Shown here: piece by piece, positions 35,701 through 42,456 of the stretch
Layout: every line of letters starts with the position of its first letter
Position numbering within the stretch: the stretch's first letter is position 1
From: Trichobilharzia szidati
Lineage: Eukaryota; Platyhelminthes; Trematoda; Strigeidida; Schistosomatidae
NCBI GenBank assembly: GCA_944472155.2
Contig: OX235273.1
Location: 104,802,582 to 104,866,581, forward strand
DNA: 64,000 nt
Direction of reading: 5' to 3'
Program-made: the position numbers and the translations under genes
The notes under the pieces: model-generated
What the model was told of the DNA's origin: nothing
The model's database searches: none
What the model saw: the letters and a program-made list of their open reading frames with translations, nothing else

Positions 35701-38039
35701 AGAACACTGAGAAACTTTATCAAAATAAATTTTATCCATAATGGAATTATACTCTACCACAGTGCACAAGTTCTGGTCATATATCAGAGGGTTTAATAAG
35801 TGTATTAAAGTTATGTAATCAGATGTAAAACTTAATGTGAATGAGTTGTAATCAGAGGGCAAATAAAAACGAAGAAAAATATGGAATTACGCAAAAGTTC
35901 TAAGGAAATACATGGGTTATAAAGAGTTATAAAAACAAACGGACAGAAATCAAGTTATTATTAATATTATATAGTTTCATCTTGTTTGAATAGCTCCAGA
36001 TTCTCCATCTGAATGATTACTAGATTGACCAGTTTCAATATGGAACTTTGCACAGAAGTACAGCTGTTCGAGTTGCCATACTCCATTAAGCACGCAAAAC
36101 CAGACAAGAGCAAAATAAGAGAGTCAGAAGAATGATATTAGGTGGTTGGAGGCAAACGGCAGGAAGCCTTGGACCTAGGTCTCGTGCTAGTTGGCACTCT
36201 TCAGCAAGGCGTATCTGCAGCCTTGAAGGAACTCATGTCCCTTCTGAGATTCGAACCCGCGTCACCCAGTACTGCAGTCAGAAACGTTACCACTGAGATA
36301 TTCGGCCTCGCGATTGACCTCCTGTAGGAATGTAGTGGATATTTTGATTTGACACTAGTAACTAGTGTGATGCGTCTAGTCCTCTCTTTGGTGCAGACTG
36401 AATTCTATCAGTCAGGTTGTAATGTGGCCACCATTATAGGTAGAAATGCGTGTATGAAAGAGAATAGTAACATGTAGAACCAACAGTTATTTAGATGTGG
36501 TAGATCAGAGAGAGTGAATGCATCTGCACCACTGAGAACAATTTCGAACCAATTCTCCAATGGTATCCCAAGAAACCCCAAACAGGCGGTCTATACCTCC
36601 GTACGCTTTCGGCTCACAACAACTGTCAAAGTTATCATGGACTAGTCCAAAGTTTTGCTTTGACCACCACTAACTCTTTTCCAACTTGATTGATCCTCTG
36701 TCAGTTAACATTATTACCCGTCAAGGAAGGCAGTAGCTCGGCATGAGTAACACATACTCTAATCACCTCAACCGATTCACCTTGATTTTCCCTCCTTATC
36801 GAACACACAAAACACATATTTGAAGACATCAAATTCACCAAAAGAGAAGAAGAATTAGATAACAAAATCCCATTTTTAGATGTCTTAATCAGGAGAACCA
36901 ACACAGGAGATTTAGGAACACAAGATTACAGAAAATTAACGCACACAGATCAAATACTCAACTATACTAGCAATAATCCAATTACTCACAAAAGAAAGTG
37001 TGTGCAGACATTGTTTAAAGGAGTTCAAACACATTATAGGACTCCTGTTTTGAAAAGAACGGAAGAAAAGTACCTACAAACTGTCTTCGCAAAGAATGGT
37101 TATCCACAAAATTTCACCAAAAAGTGTTTAAAGTCGAATCAAAACACCAACAACGAACCATCATCAAAGACCACACGAAAATTCATTCTGCCATACATAC
37201 GAAATATCTCTGAAATAACAGCTAGAATACTGAAACCGTTTGATATAATAGATATAGCACACAAGCCAGTCAAATCGCTTAATTCGATATTGTGCAAACC
37301 GAAAGATCCAACAGAAAAAGGGGATAAAATTAATACCATTTACAAAATAAATTGTATGAACTGCAACAAGCATTACATCGGCCAAAGTGGGCGTCCCCTT
37401 CGAATCAGAATCCAAGAACATAAATCAGCCGTGAAAAGACACGATATATATATTCTTTAGTATCAATGCATATAGACAATTATGGTCATCGATTTGAATG
37501 GGATAATGTCAAAATCTTAGACAGAGGAAACACCAAAAGTGCAGTCAGGGAATTCCTAGAAGCCTGGTACTCAAACGAAAATGCAATTAACAAACACGTT
37601 AATATAGACGAAATATACCAACTAATGAAAAGTAAATCAGGTGACCAGAAAGTTTAAAATCCAAGTTAATAGAAAATGGTCAATATATATGTAAAGATAG
37701 TTACCGGGAGACGCAATTATATCACTCATGGAAAAAAATTTAAATCATTTCACTTTATGCTGAATATTGCGCTGAAGGGGATGTTGTCCAGCAGGGGGAC
37801 GATGAAAGCTCCGCAACTAAACCAACCAGCTCAGAGAACACAACTAATTGCAAAACACCTAAACTCAATATTACTCACTCTATTATACCACCCTAACAGG
37901 GGAGATGGAATGCAAACACGTACGATCAAAGATAGTTAACCTTTTCACGCATTCCACTTTCAGTGGACCATATTTCAAAGCCATAAAGAAGGACGGAGCA
38001 ATCTACTGTGTACAGTAGATACACACTTTGATCGATAAT

Positions 38040-38079
<40 letters not shown>

Positions 38080-38845
38080 TATCACGTCCACACCAAAGAT
38101 GGCGTAGGTTGACCGCCCTCGTTGAACTTAGCTAGTCAGTCAAAGAAAGAGGTCAAATAAATACAAATATGTAAATAGTAAATAGTAAGTAGGTTTATTA
38201 AAAATTCATACTAATTAAACCACTATGATAAAAAAACTTACATAAAAATGTGACAAAACATTCACTTTGAAACAATCTTCAATAGCATCTGGTGTGGATT
38301 CAATCACCGTATTTCCATTGACTACACCAGCATTATTGACAAGTACAGTTACTTTGCCAAATTCTTTCAACACATTTTCGGTCAATGCATCAATCTGCTT
38401 TTTATGTCTATTATAATTTTATTAAATATGAAAACTATAATAAAATTTCATTCTTTTAAAAAACGATACATACCTGAAATCGCATACATAAGTTTTAATG
38501 TGAATACCAGTCTCTTGATGGACAATGTCTGATGTTTCTTTCAAGGATGACTCGTTTAATCCTACAGCTATGATAGTTGAACAATACTTGGCAAATTCTG
38601 AACACATTAACCTCCCGATACCACTATCTGCTCCTGAACAAATACATAGATACTAACTGACAAAGGTGGATAAACTTACCGGTGATTAAGACAACATCGG
38701 ATGAGAGATCTTTATATACTGGACTGATCATCTGTGAGATCCGCCTGGTCAGTTCACAAATACAGCACCAAATTAATTTACACAGGAATAGAAATATCTC
38801 CATAAGGACTTCAGTGTAGGGAACTAAATGTTCCGATTGAGGCAT
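23592..38845 (-). CDS. Short-chain dehydrogenase/reductase, SDR16C / 17-beta-HSD11-13 / retinol dehydrogenase type (six exons)
   Basis: An NAD(P)-dependent oxidoreductase, probably anchored to the ER or lipid droplets and acting on a retinoid or steroid-like alcohol or ketone; the substrate is inferred from the family. Exons (minus): 38845-38680, 38633-38474, 38407-38242, 31218-30911, 27602-27477, 23703-23592. All boundaries are GT/AG, phases join, and the total is 1,038 nt (345 residues). An N-terminal hydrophobic segment (about residues 14-31) serves as anchor. The cofactor motif TGADSGIG is at 55-62, split by intron 1. NNAG is at 133-136, the catalytic Ser206 / Tyr219-x3-Lys223 triad is in exon 4, and the C-terminal RLNERVVYITARYRILPVLKL matches the family end. 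Residues 177-197 make the part before the catalytic serine longer than usual. Introns are 46 bp, 66 bp, 7.0 kb, 3.3 kb and 3.8 kb; the long ones are full of TEs. Confidence 0.92.
23704..24055. other. Start of SDR intron 5, nothing recognised
   Basis: A frame on the minus strand at 23893-23684 runs across the exon 6 acceptor, but only its exon 6 part is in a different, supported frame. Confidence 0.4.
24060..24305 (+). mobile_element. Internally deleted RTE family D derivative (5' end joined to 3' tail)
   Basis: Carries the 5' UTR (AACCACACCCTGTAAATAAA), the start codon at 24158 and the opening of the endonuclease (VGTWNVRTMYETGKAA). At a TGAAG junction (24254-24258) it jumps into the 3' terminal tail (TGAAGCCCTATGTTACTC) and ends in AATAATAATGATAATAG. 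The whole RT is missing. Confidence 0.75.
24360..25430 (-). mobile_element. RTE-like LINE family C fragment
   Basis: 3' UTR words (AACGTTGCACAGATGTGCAG, AGCACACAAAGCAAGAGA) are followed upstream by the decayed post-RT ORF. The layout matches the 39.7-41.3 kb copy and it is non-functional. Confidence 0.8.
26331..26356. repeat. (AC)n microsatellite
   Basis: About 12 CA units on the plus strand inside SDR intron 5. Confidence 0.95.
26380..26520 (+). mobile_element. RTE family D fragment (C-terminal ORF region)
   Basis: The frame reads EWDSNAKRRVGSPRVAQRR, matching EWNLNGKRRVDRRCEGD of the 39.4 kb copy. It is only about 140 bp long. Confidence 0.55.
26705..26960 (-). mobile_element. RTE family D 3' end fragment
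   Basis: The minus-strand tail GAAGCCCCGTATGTTCCAAT is followed by AATATTAAT-type repeats. The adjoining decayed ORF region resembles 18.4-18.8 kb. Confidence 0.65.
27030..27420 (-). mobile_element. Hammerhead-type SINE, long form
   Basis: Minus strand: tRNA-Thr-like head (TGGCTCAATGG, then a cloverleaf-like run with GGTTCTAACTC), a hammerhead-like core at about 27139-27175 and the block GGTTTTCCAGTGGTTCTCTA. The left end CAAGTATTGGTTTTGTAGGG matches the 31.4 kb copy. The right part (27260-27400) is shared with the 46.4-46.6 kb copy (CACTGGTCACGACTTCCCA-type words). Confidence 0.8.
27477..27602 (-). CDS. SDR gene, exon 5
   Basis: Acceptor TTTTAG (27608-27603) and donor GTAAGT (27476). Encodes HPWLFPTVDASHCARRIVES followed by VRLNERVVYITARYRILPVL. 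It joins exon 4 by completing an AAG codon. Confidence 0.9.
28030..28178 (-). mobile_element. Inverted partial copy of the Penelope-like element
   Basis: Reverse complement of 28950-29095 with only scattered differences (shared GGCACAGTGACAGCTAATCT, CATTTAGG/CCTAAATG). Together with the plus-strand copy it forms a head-to-head arrangement. Confidence 0.85.
28183..29142 (+). pseudogene. Penelope-like element, N-terminal part of the reverse transcriptase ORF
   Basis: One frame from 28183 to 29142, with two in-frame TAG stops between 28474 and 28506. It encodes the N-terminal region of Penelope-like RTs: FVPRTQF-like FCVPRTQFTDL, then ALKELRENSNIIITKPDKGS, GVVIMNKSDYKSKM, and the diagnostic PRMYSLPKIHKP, where it stops. 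The RT palm with its catalytic aspartates and the GIY-YIG domain are missing. The element is broken at 29142 by AT-repeat DNA and the neighbouring Merlin piece. The family call is strong; function is lost. Confidence 0.88.
29160..29195. repeat. AT-rich inverted repeat
   Basis: TATATATATTCATTTTTATC and its near-reverse ATATATATATTA form a short AT foldback at the end of the Penelope fragment. Confidence 0.5.
29327..30050 (-). CDS. Merlin-type DNA transposase (ISXO2-like DDE), two exons, probably truncated
   Basis: Encodes an ISXO2/Merlin transposase, which cuts and pastes its own terminal inverted repeats. Exon 1 (about 30050-29934) reads KYYRAIDGYAFRCNHCYIWK, the zinc-binding N-terminus. Exon 2 (29904-29327) holds the catalytic core with VHIDETVLIKRKMNCGR, IHTDEWKGYSQLSSLGY and NSIEGFWVHLQKN, giving the D-D-E residues. 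The two frames join through a 29-base GT...AG interval (29933-29905). Upstream the frame is open to a TGA just before an RTE C fragment. The C-terminus, ending QKGKRLPK, is shorter than I expect for the family. No terminal inverted repeats were found, so this is probably a partial copy caught between the Penelope and RTE pieces in SDR intron 4. Confidence 0.85.
30063..30865 (-). mobile_element. RTE-like LINE family C fragment
   Basis: The minus-strand frame (30738-30418) reads VERVDNFTYLGSCISPNANG ... DDISARIQKARFAYASLLRL ... VFDHSCLRSISRVKWY. The following ORF region is decayed down to 30063, where it abuts the Merlin exon. There is no 3' UTR in this copy. Confidence 0.85.
30911..31218 (-). 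CDS. SDR gene, exon 4 (catalytic exon)
   Basis: Acceptor TTAATAG (31225-31219) and donor GTAAGT (30910). It starts LIKAFLPTMLNKC and carries GHIVCISSIAG and YCASKAA, which hold the catalytic Ser, Tyr and Lys, then ITRILPFLINTNMFKGVTPK. Confidence 0.93.
31445..31702 (-). mobile_element. Hammerhead-type SINE with terminal inverted repeats
   Basis: Best-preserved copy. Minus strand: head GTGGCTCAATGGTCTACGAG ... CTTGTAACCAG ... GAGTTCGAATCCC (tRNA-Thr-like, A and B boxes), then the hammerhead-like core at about 31543-31586. The ends are inverted copies of each other: GATTGCATGGGTTATTTCAT / CATGAGCTGACATC on the left and the reverse complement at 31665-31700 on the right. Confidence 0.85.
31541..31590 (-). 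ncRNA. Hammerhead-ribozyme-like fold
   Basis: Minus-strand order: GTACTG (stem I), then ATGAAGAG, stem II GTCC/GGAC, GAAA, a minimal stem III (ACAGCTGT), C, then CAGTAC (stem I). This is the type I hammerhead layout with core position 3 as A instead of C, or, in the other register, an intact CTGATGA with a shortened stem I. Self-cleavage is doubtful in this form. Confidence 0.6.
31712..32036 (+). mobile_element. RTE family C 3' end, plus orientation
   Basis: End of ORF (GGCTCAAAATCGTTCTCAAT) and 3' UTR (TTTGTCTCACACCTCTG, TTTGTGTGCTACATGGAG), ending in GACAGACAGACAGAATAA. It meets a minus-strand copy tail to tail. Confidence 0.8.
32042..32820 (-). mobile_element. RTE family C fragment, minus orientation
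   Basis: 3' UTR from 32042, then the decayed ORF up to about 32820. Its ORF part (32378-32820) is the first unit of the tandem duplication described below. Confidence 0.8.
32825..33050 (-). mobile_element. RTE family C 3' UTR fragment
   Basis: Words TTTGCACAGATGTGCAGC and AGTACATAAAGCAAGGGG, with GTGGATGGATGCATCTG at the inner end. Repeated at 35305-35520. Confidence 0.75.
33062..33500 (+). repeat. Penelope-associated terminal segment with inverted repeats
   Basis: The about 40-base end at 33070-33110 (AATTCCATTGTGGATAAAC, TTTTGATAAAGT) returns as reverse complement at 33262-33302. CTGATGACGTTTCGAGC sits between them. A second copy is at 35535-35960. It lies upstream of the Penelope C-terminal pieces in both duplication units, so it is probably their terminal (pLTR-like) sequence; this link is inference. 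Confidence 0.6.
33520..33725 (-). mobile_element. SINE with tRNA-Gly-like head and LINE family B tail
   Basis: Minus strand: head GTGCGTTGGTGGCACAGAGG to CCGACGCAC (about 33632-33710), body GGGCTCCCGATATCACATGC, tail GCTGAGAATTCCATACTTG ... GGAATCAAGC then ATAATGATAATAATAA. The tail equals the 3' end of LINE B. Absent from duplication unit 2, so it inserted after or independently of the duplication. Confidence 0.8.
33726..34040 (-). mobile_element. RTE family C ORF piece in duplication unit 1
   Basis: Corresponds to 36505-36800 in unit 2 (GAGAGTGAATGCATCTGC, TTATCATGGACTAGTCCAAA). It joins the Penelope coding sequence at the same base in both units (CCCTCCTTATC/GAACAC). Confidence 0.75.
34041..34845 (+). 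pseudogene. Penelope-like RT C-terminus and GIY-YIG endonuclease, copy 1
   Basis: Reads KIPFLDVLIRRTNTRDLETQ, then SNNPVTHKRNC, then the linker, and a GIY-YIG domain (34531 on) with INTIYKINCMNCNKHYIGQS, GRPLRIRIQEH and AVREFLEAWYSNENAINKHV. The domain keeps the Y-x-I/YIG motif, the Arg of GRPLR, and the Cys-x2-Cys plus His that Penelope endonucleases use for zinc. Inactivating changes are a nonsense TGA at 34260-34262 (GGA in copy 2) and a one-base insertion near 34390. The RT palm is missing because the piece starts at the RTE C junction at 34041. The end is cut by the duplication join at 34845. Confidence 0.88.
34846..35520 (-). mobile_element. RTE family C pieces in duplication unit 2
   Basis: ORF piece 34846-35290 and 3' UTR piece 35300-35520, counterparts of 32378-32820 and 32825-33050. 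Confidence 0.75.
35535..35960 (+). repeat. Penelope-associated terminal segment, copy 2
   Basis: Matches 33062-33500, including both inverted arms and the central CTGATGACGTTT. Confidence 0.6.
36020..36800 (-). mobile_element. RTE family C piece interrupted by a SINE
   Basis: 3' UTR words at 36039-36130 (TGGAACTTTGCACAGAAG, GTTCGAGTTGCCATACTCC) resume after the insertion at about 36450, then the ORF piece runs to 36800. Confidence 0.7.
36138..36450 (-). mobile_element. SINE with a third tRNA-like head and a hammerhead-like remnant
   Basis: Minus strand: head GAATATCTCAGTGGTAACG (A box) and GCGGGTTCGAATCTC (B box), 36250-36320. It is followed by CTGAAGAGTGC caacta GCACGAGACC (36182-36210), which has the stem-II hairpin of a hammerhead but altered core bases. 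Confidence 0.6.
36801..37657 (+). pseudogene. Penelope-like RT C-terminus and GIY-YIG endonuclease, copy 2
   Basis: A single frame from 36801 to a TAG at 37458-37460 encodes IPFLDVLIRRTNTGDLGTQD, YLQTVFAKNGYPQNF, PYIRNISEITARILKPFDII, CKPKDPTEKGDKINTIYKIN and the GIY-YIG core CMNCNKHYIGQSGRPLRIRI. A two-base insertion in an AT run (37441-37455) causes the stop. The frame resumes at 37466-37657 with REFLEAWYSNENAINKHVNI and ends DEIYQLMKSKSGDQKV. Downstream DNA to about 37850 (GGGGATGTTGTCCAGCAGG) is probably the 3' UTR. As in copy 1 the RT palm is absent. This copy shows how the intact C-terminus ends. Confidence 0.88.
37855..38130 (-). mobile_element. RTE family C fragment
   Basis: Words TTATTATACCACCCTAACAGG, CACGTACGATCAAAGATAG and GGAGCAATCTACTG mark the post-RT region. 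It is split by a TA microsatellite. Confidence 0.65.
38043..38083. repeat. (TA)n microsatellite
   Basis: TA/CA alternation inside the RTE C fragment of SDR intron 3. Confidence 0.9.
38242..38407 (-). CDS. SDR gene, exon 3
   Basis: Acceptor TATAATAG and donor GTAAGT. Encodes HKKQIDALTENVLKEFGKVT then VLVNNAGVVNG and FKVNVLSHFY, including the NNAG structural motif. Confidence 0.92.
38474..38633 (-). CDS. SDR gene, exon 2
   Basis: Acceptor TTGTTCAG and donor GTATGT. It completes the Gly of the TGxxxGxG motif and encodes ADSGIGRLMCSEFAKYCSTI through TYVCDF. Confidence 0.92.
38680..38845 (-). CDS. SDR gene, exon 1 with start codon
   Basis: ATG at 38845-38843 (MPQSEHLVPYTEVLMEIFLF), a hydrophobic anchor, then DLSSDVVLITG and donor GTAAGT at 38679. 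A TTTTAG just upstream (38862-38857) could be an acceptor for a 5' UTR exon. Confidence 0.88.
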
Positions 38846-39019
38846 GTTGATCGTATCTAAAACCAAAAATAAGATAGGACACCTTATGTGAAAGTATACC
38901 GGAACAAAACAAAGGGGGGGATCCCTAGTTTCGCTGTTTCGAGATAACCAACCGACCGACCACCAGCAACAATAACCACCAAGAGGAGAAATTTAAAAGA
39001 CACCGCTTCATTCACTTAT

Positions 39020-39592
39020 CCACGAAACATCGTTTCAACCACAGCTAGCGGAACGGATAAGGACGACAAAGGCAGAATCGGAAAGGCAAAGCACACCTTC
39101 ATCAATCTGAAAATCAACTGCAGTCATCATGAGGAACGAAATTCCGATTTCCAAAGCCAGTGTTGAGTCATTTCTTTTATATAGGATGCAAACTTGACGC
39201 ACACATCACGAGAAGCATTTCCAACAGGCTACTTCAGACCTGTATCAACAGCTGTCTTCGCTCTACACTGAAGATCAAATGGCTAACTAGAGAGAATTAG
39301 CAGCAAGAGACTATAGGAACAAGCCGACCAAGAACCTATCGCTCAACAAATGTGTAGAAGAAAATAGAGATGGATTGGGCACACGCTGAGGAGACCATTG
39401 AATGGAATCGCCGGAGTGGAATCTGAATGGGAAACGAAGAGTGGATCGTCGGTGCGAGGGTGACATGGATGAGATGAGAGACTATGGGCAGTCGTGGAAA
39501 CAGATGAAGAGGACAGTACGAAATAGAAGAGAGCGGAGATGGATTGTTGAATCCCTATGTTTCACTTGGAACCCAGGGGAACAATAATAATA
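39020..39592 (+). mobile_element. RTE-like LINE family D, 3' end with ORF C-terminus
   Basis: The last frame (39402-39587) reads EWNLNGKRRVDRRCEGDMDE then RRWIVESLCFTWNPGEQ and stops at the first TAA of the AATAATAATAA tail. The upstream part is decayed but collinear with 22.4-22.7 and 62.3-62.5 kb. Confidence 0.8.
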
Positions 39593-39709
39593 ATATACAA
39601 TATGGTTCCGCCATTTTATACACTTATTTCCCTTCATATGAATTTGAATAAAGCGAAGACGAGGGTTTATACAGAGTGAGAAATAGTACCATCCTTTCAT
39701 TTCTTCGGC

Positions 39710-41320
39710 TTTTCTCTGTCTGTCTGTTTCCAACATAGAACTTTGCACATATGTGCGGCAGTTCAAGTCGCCACACTTCCTCCTTGTAGCACACAAAGCA
39801 AGAGAAGAAAGTAGGAGAAATGCATAATAGAAACAGTAAACAGAGGTGTGAGACAAAGGTATAGTAATAACGAAGAACAATATAGTTTCATTTGAAATCA
39901 TAAGTCACAAGAAGTGGATGCATCTGCGCCAATGAGAACGATTTTGAGCCATGTCACCAATTGTTTCCAGCCACTGGTTTTTACTGTCCCAAGGACCCAA
40001 ACCAGGAAGTTTACACCTCCCTACGTGACTAGCTTAAACTGACTGTTGTGGATTTCATTGACTGGTGCCATGTTTTCATTTGACCGCCGCTAGCTCTTTT
40101 CCAGCCTGACCCTATATCAGCTAACATTGCCTGTCGAGGAAGGCGATGACTAGACATGCGTGACACATGTCCTAACCATCTCAGTCGATGTAATTTCAAA
40201 ACCTCGTCAATTGACTTCCCCTCCTTACCTAGTGGTCGACCAACGCCTAACCTCAGTATTGCTCACCTTATTATACCACTTCACATGGGAGATAGAACGC
40301 AGGCACCTATGATCAAAGACAGCTGATCTTTTCATGTCTTCCACTCTTAATGGCCAGGTCTCACAGCAATAAAGGAGGACGGAGCGGACTGATGAGCAGT
40401 ACACCCACCCTTTAGTCAATAGCCGGATGTCACGTCTACGCCAGAGACGGAGTAAACTGGCATATGCGAAACGAGCCTTCTGTATCCGTGCTGAGATTTC
40501 GTCAGCGATCAACCCGCTGGCATTGGCTGATGCTACTTCCCAAATAAATGAAGCGGTCAACGTGCTCTACCACTTCACTCCCTATTTCTAAGCTAGGAGT
40601 CAGTGTAGTCCAGCCCTATAACATCATCGTAAATTTGGTGGGAGCGAATCGCATGCCATACATTCGTAGATTGCAGCTCAAGGTGTTCAGAAGACTCTGC
40701 CTAGAAGGACTATATAGTCTACATATTCTAAGTCAGCGAGATTATTCCCTGGTAGCAAGTCAATCACTGAGTCTCTGAAGTGAGTTAAGGTTAAGTCCAT
40801 TAGTACATCTACGATGAAATTGAATAGAAATGGGGATAATCGGCATCCCTGACGGACACTACTTAGTCGTCACCACTTCAGATGACAACTCGACGTAAGC
40901 TCTCATCTGGCTGCATGAGTTCGAGTAGTGTCTTGATCAGTGAAATGTATTTTCTCGGCATTTCCTTTACAGCCAGGCATCGCCAGAGTACCTCTCGGTC
41001 GACAGAATTGAATGCCACCTTTAGGTAAAGAAATATAATGATTGTTGGACGCCGGTAACAATGCCTATGTTCTAGAATCTGTCGAAGGGTGAAGATATGA
41101 TCAATACACCCTATTCCTGGTCTAAAGCCTGCCTGGTTCTCTCGTGTTTGTGCCTCCTGAGCACCACTTAGTCTACGCAATATTATTGAGCCTAGGACTT
41201 TGGATACTATTTTAGTCAAGCTAATCCCTCAGTGGTTATCACAGGAAGACTTGTCTCCCTTCTTGTATATCGGGATAATCAGTGGCTTACACCACAAAAT
41301 ACGTAAAGCTTAGAAATGTA
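39710..41320 (-). mobile_element. RTE-like LINE family C, longest copy (RT to 3' UTR)
   Basis: Minus strand: RT piece 41219-40878 with ENQAGFRPGIGCIDHIFTLR and IDREVLW-like VDREVLW, a gap, the post-RT frame 40560-40225 (LIADEISARIQKARFAYASL, VFDHRCLRSISHVKWY), the decayed C-terminus, and the 3' UTR to 39720 ending in CAGACAGACAG. There is no YxDD segment in an intact frame. Confidence 0.85.
40878..41219 (-). pseudogene. RTE family C reverse transcriptase fragment
   Basis: 113 codons covering RT motifs 1-2: KVLGSIILRRLSGAQEAQTR, ENQAGFRPGIGCIDHIFTLR, then FLYLKVAFNSVDREVLWRCL. The aspartate expected in the first catalytic motif (usually DFxxAFDSVxR) is replaced by the LYLKVAFNSVDR version, another sign of decay. 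Confidence 0.8.
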
Positions 41321-41537
41321 ACATGATATCAGTTAGCAGTAGACTCCAATATTAATGAACAGTACTCGGAAATTACACTTATATATACCGGTTTAGATCA
41401 GCACAAAACCATAAAATAATAATGAATATTTGGATAAAATGACAAATGAGTTGCGTGATAAAGAGACAAAAGATGGATAAGTTGCATAACAATGTGGTGA
41501 ATTGAACTCAAATCATACAAACAAACGATGAGCAGAA

Positions 41538-41843
41538 TTATACTATAAGGGAAGGAGTGAAGAGGTCAAAGCCAAAGATTATACAACTAAATAAAATGAA
41601 GAGGAAATACATTGTCAGTTTATCAAGGCAAGGAACGATTGATAGCTGATAGTCTTTCTGAACACATAAAGCAGATTTCAGGCGATTGGCAGCAATCGCT
41701 CCAGTAAGTTTGAGTAGAGTTGAAGTATGTTGCCTATTGATTATTTTGAAGGATTTCAGAGTGTCCTCCACATGACCCGTAACAACCAGATATCTGACAA
41801 TAGCATTATTGAAGGCATTTGTAGACTGTTTTGTAGGTGTCAA
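41538..41843 (-). CDS. Unrecognised 101-codon frame
   Basis: An open frame without ATG at its start. It reads PTKQSTNAFNNAIVRYLVVT, then GHVEDTLKSFKIINRQHTS and a hydrophobic C-terminus (MYFLFILFSCIIFGFDLF). The first 75 residues look protein-like and amphipathic; the last 25 could be read-through into AT-rich DNA. There is no clear acceptor or donor. It may be an exon or retrocopy of an unrelated host gene, or chance. No repeat family in the window contains it. Confidence 0.25.
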   Translation of the reverse strand: MTPTKQSTNAFNNAIVRYLVVTGHVEDTLKSFKIINRQHTSTLLKLTGAIAANRLKSALCVQKDYQLSIVPCLDKLTMYFLFILFSCIIFGFDLFTPSLIV

Positions 41844-42456
41844 TTGATATTATATCGCAATTTCCAAGCTGTACGTAGTTAGTGAGAAGTCAGTGGAATG
41901 CATAATGACATCATCATATTGTATGCAAAAACCACTATTGTCTTTGCTCTATTCAAATTTCCTCTCTTTTTATTCAACTTTTATTTTGTTTCGTAGTACG
42001 CAAGAAAATTCACTAACTAACAGACTACATGAGGGCAATTAATACCTGAGCTGTGATCATGCAAAATTAATGTTTATTCTCTTTTAAATGCTCCAAAAGG
42101 AAATTGACTTTTACAGAATGGACAGCCTAGTTAGTATTAGCGACCAGCCACATGGTTCCATAGAGTAACAATGTTCATCTGATTACTAGATGGGCTCTTC
42201 ATCTTTCTGTTCTCTTCTCATTATTTATATTATTCTTCAAAGCTTTTCCTCACCTCTGCTTAATAAGTGAAACCTTAACTGTGACCATTGTTAGGCGACT
42301 TCACAAACGGTTGATGGATACTAAATGTAAGATTTTGAAGTCGCTTTGTATGTTTAATACACCTTAGTCAACTTAACTGATGACCATTTACAAGATCATT
42401 AATTGATCTAGCCTTCTTCATGGATGTGTATTTCGGATATGCTACAAACACACTGG

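Larger units (their letters stand above)
34846..37607. repeat. Tandem segmental duplication, unit 2
   Basis: Second unit in the same order as unit 1. It contains a different insertion (36138-36450, tRNA-headed SINE inside an RTE C 3' UTR). Similarity by eye is about 95% or more in the Penelope part and nearer 88-90% in the RTE part. Confidence 0.85.

Noticed and set aside
37760..37830. Possible hammerhead in the Penelope 3' region (CTGAAGGGGATGTTGTCC ... GATGAAAGC)
   Set aside because: A stem (GTCC/GGAC) can form, but the core strings do not match the hammerhead consensus well enough.
32000..38000. CRISPR-like or satellite array suggested by repeated blocks
   Set aside because: The repeats are pieces of RTE, Penelope and SINE elements in a tandem duplication, not short regularly spaced repeats.
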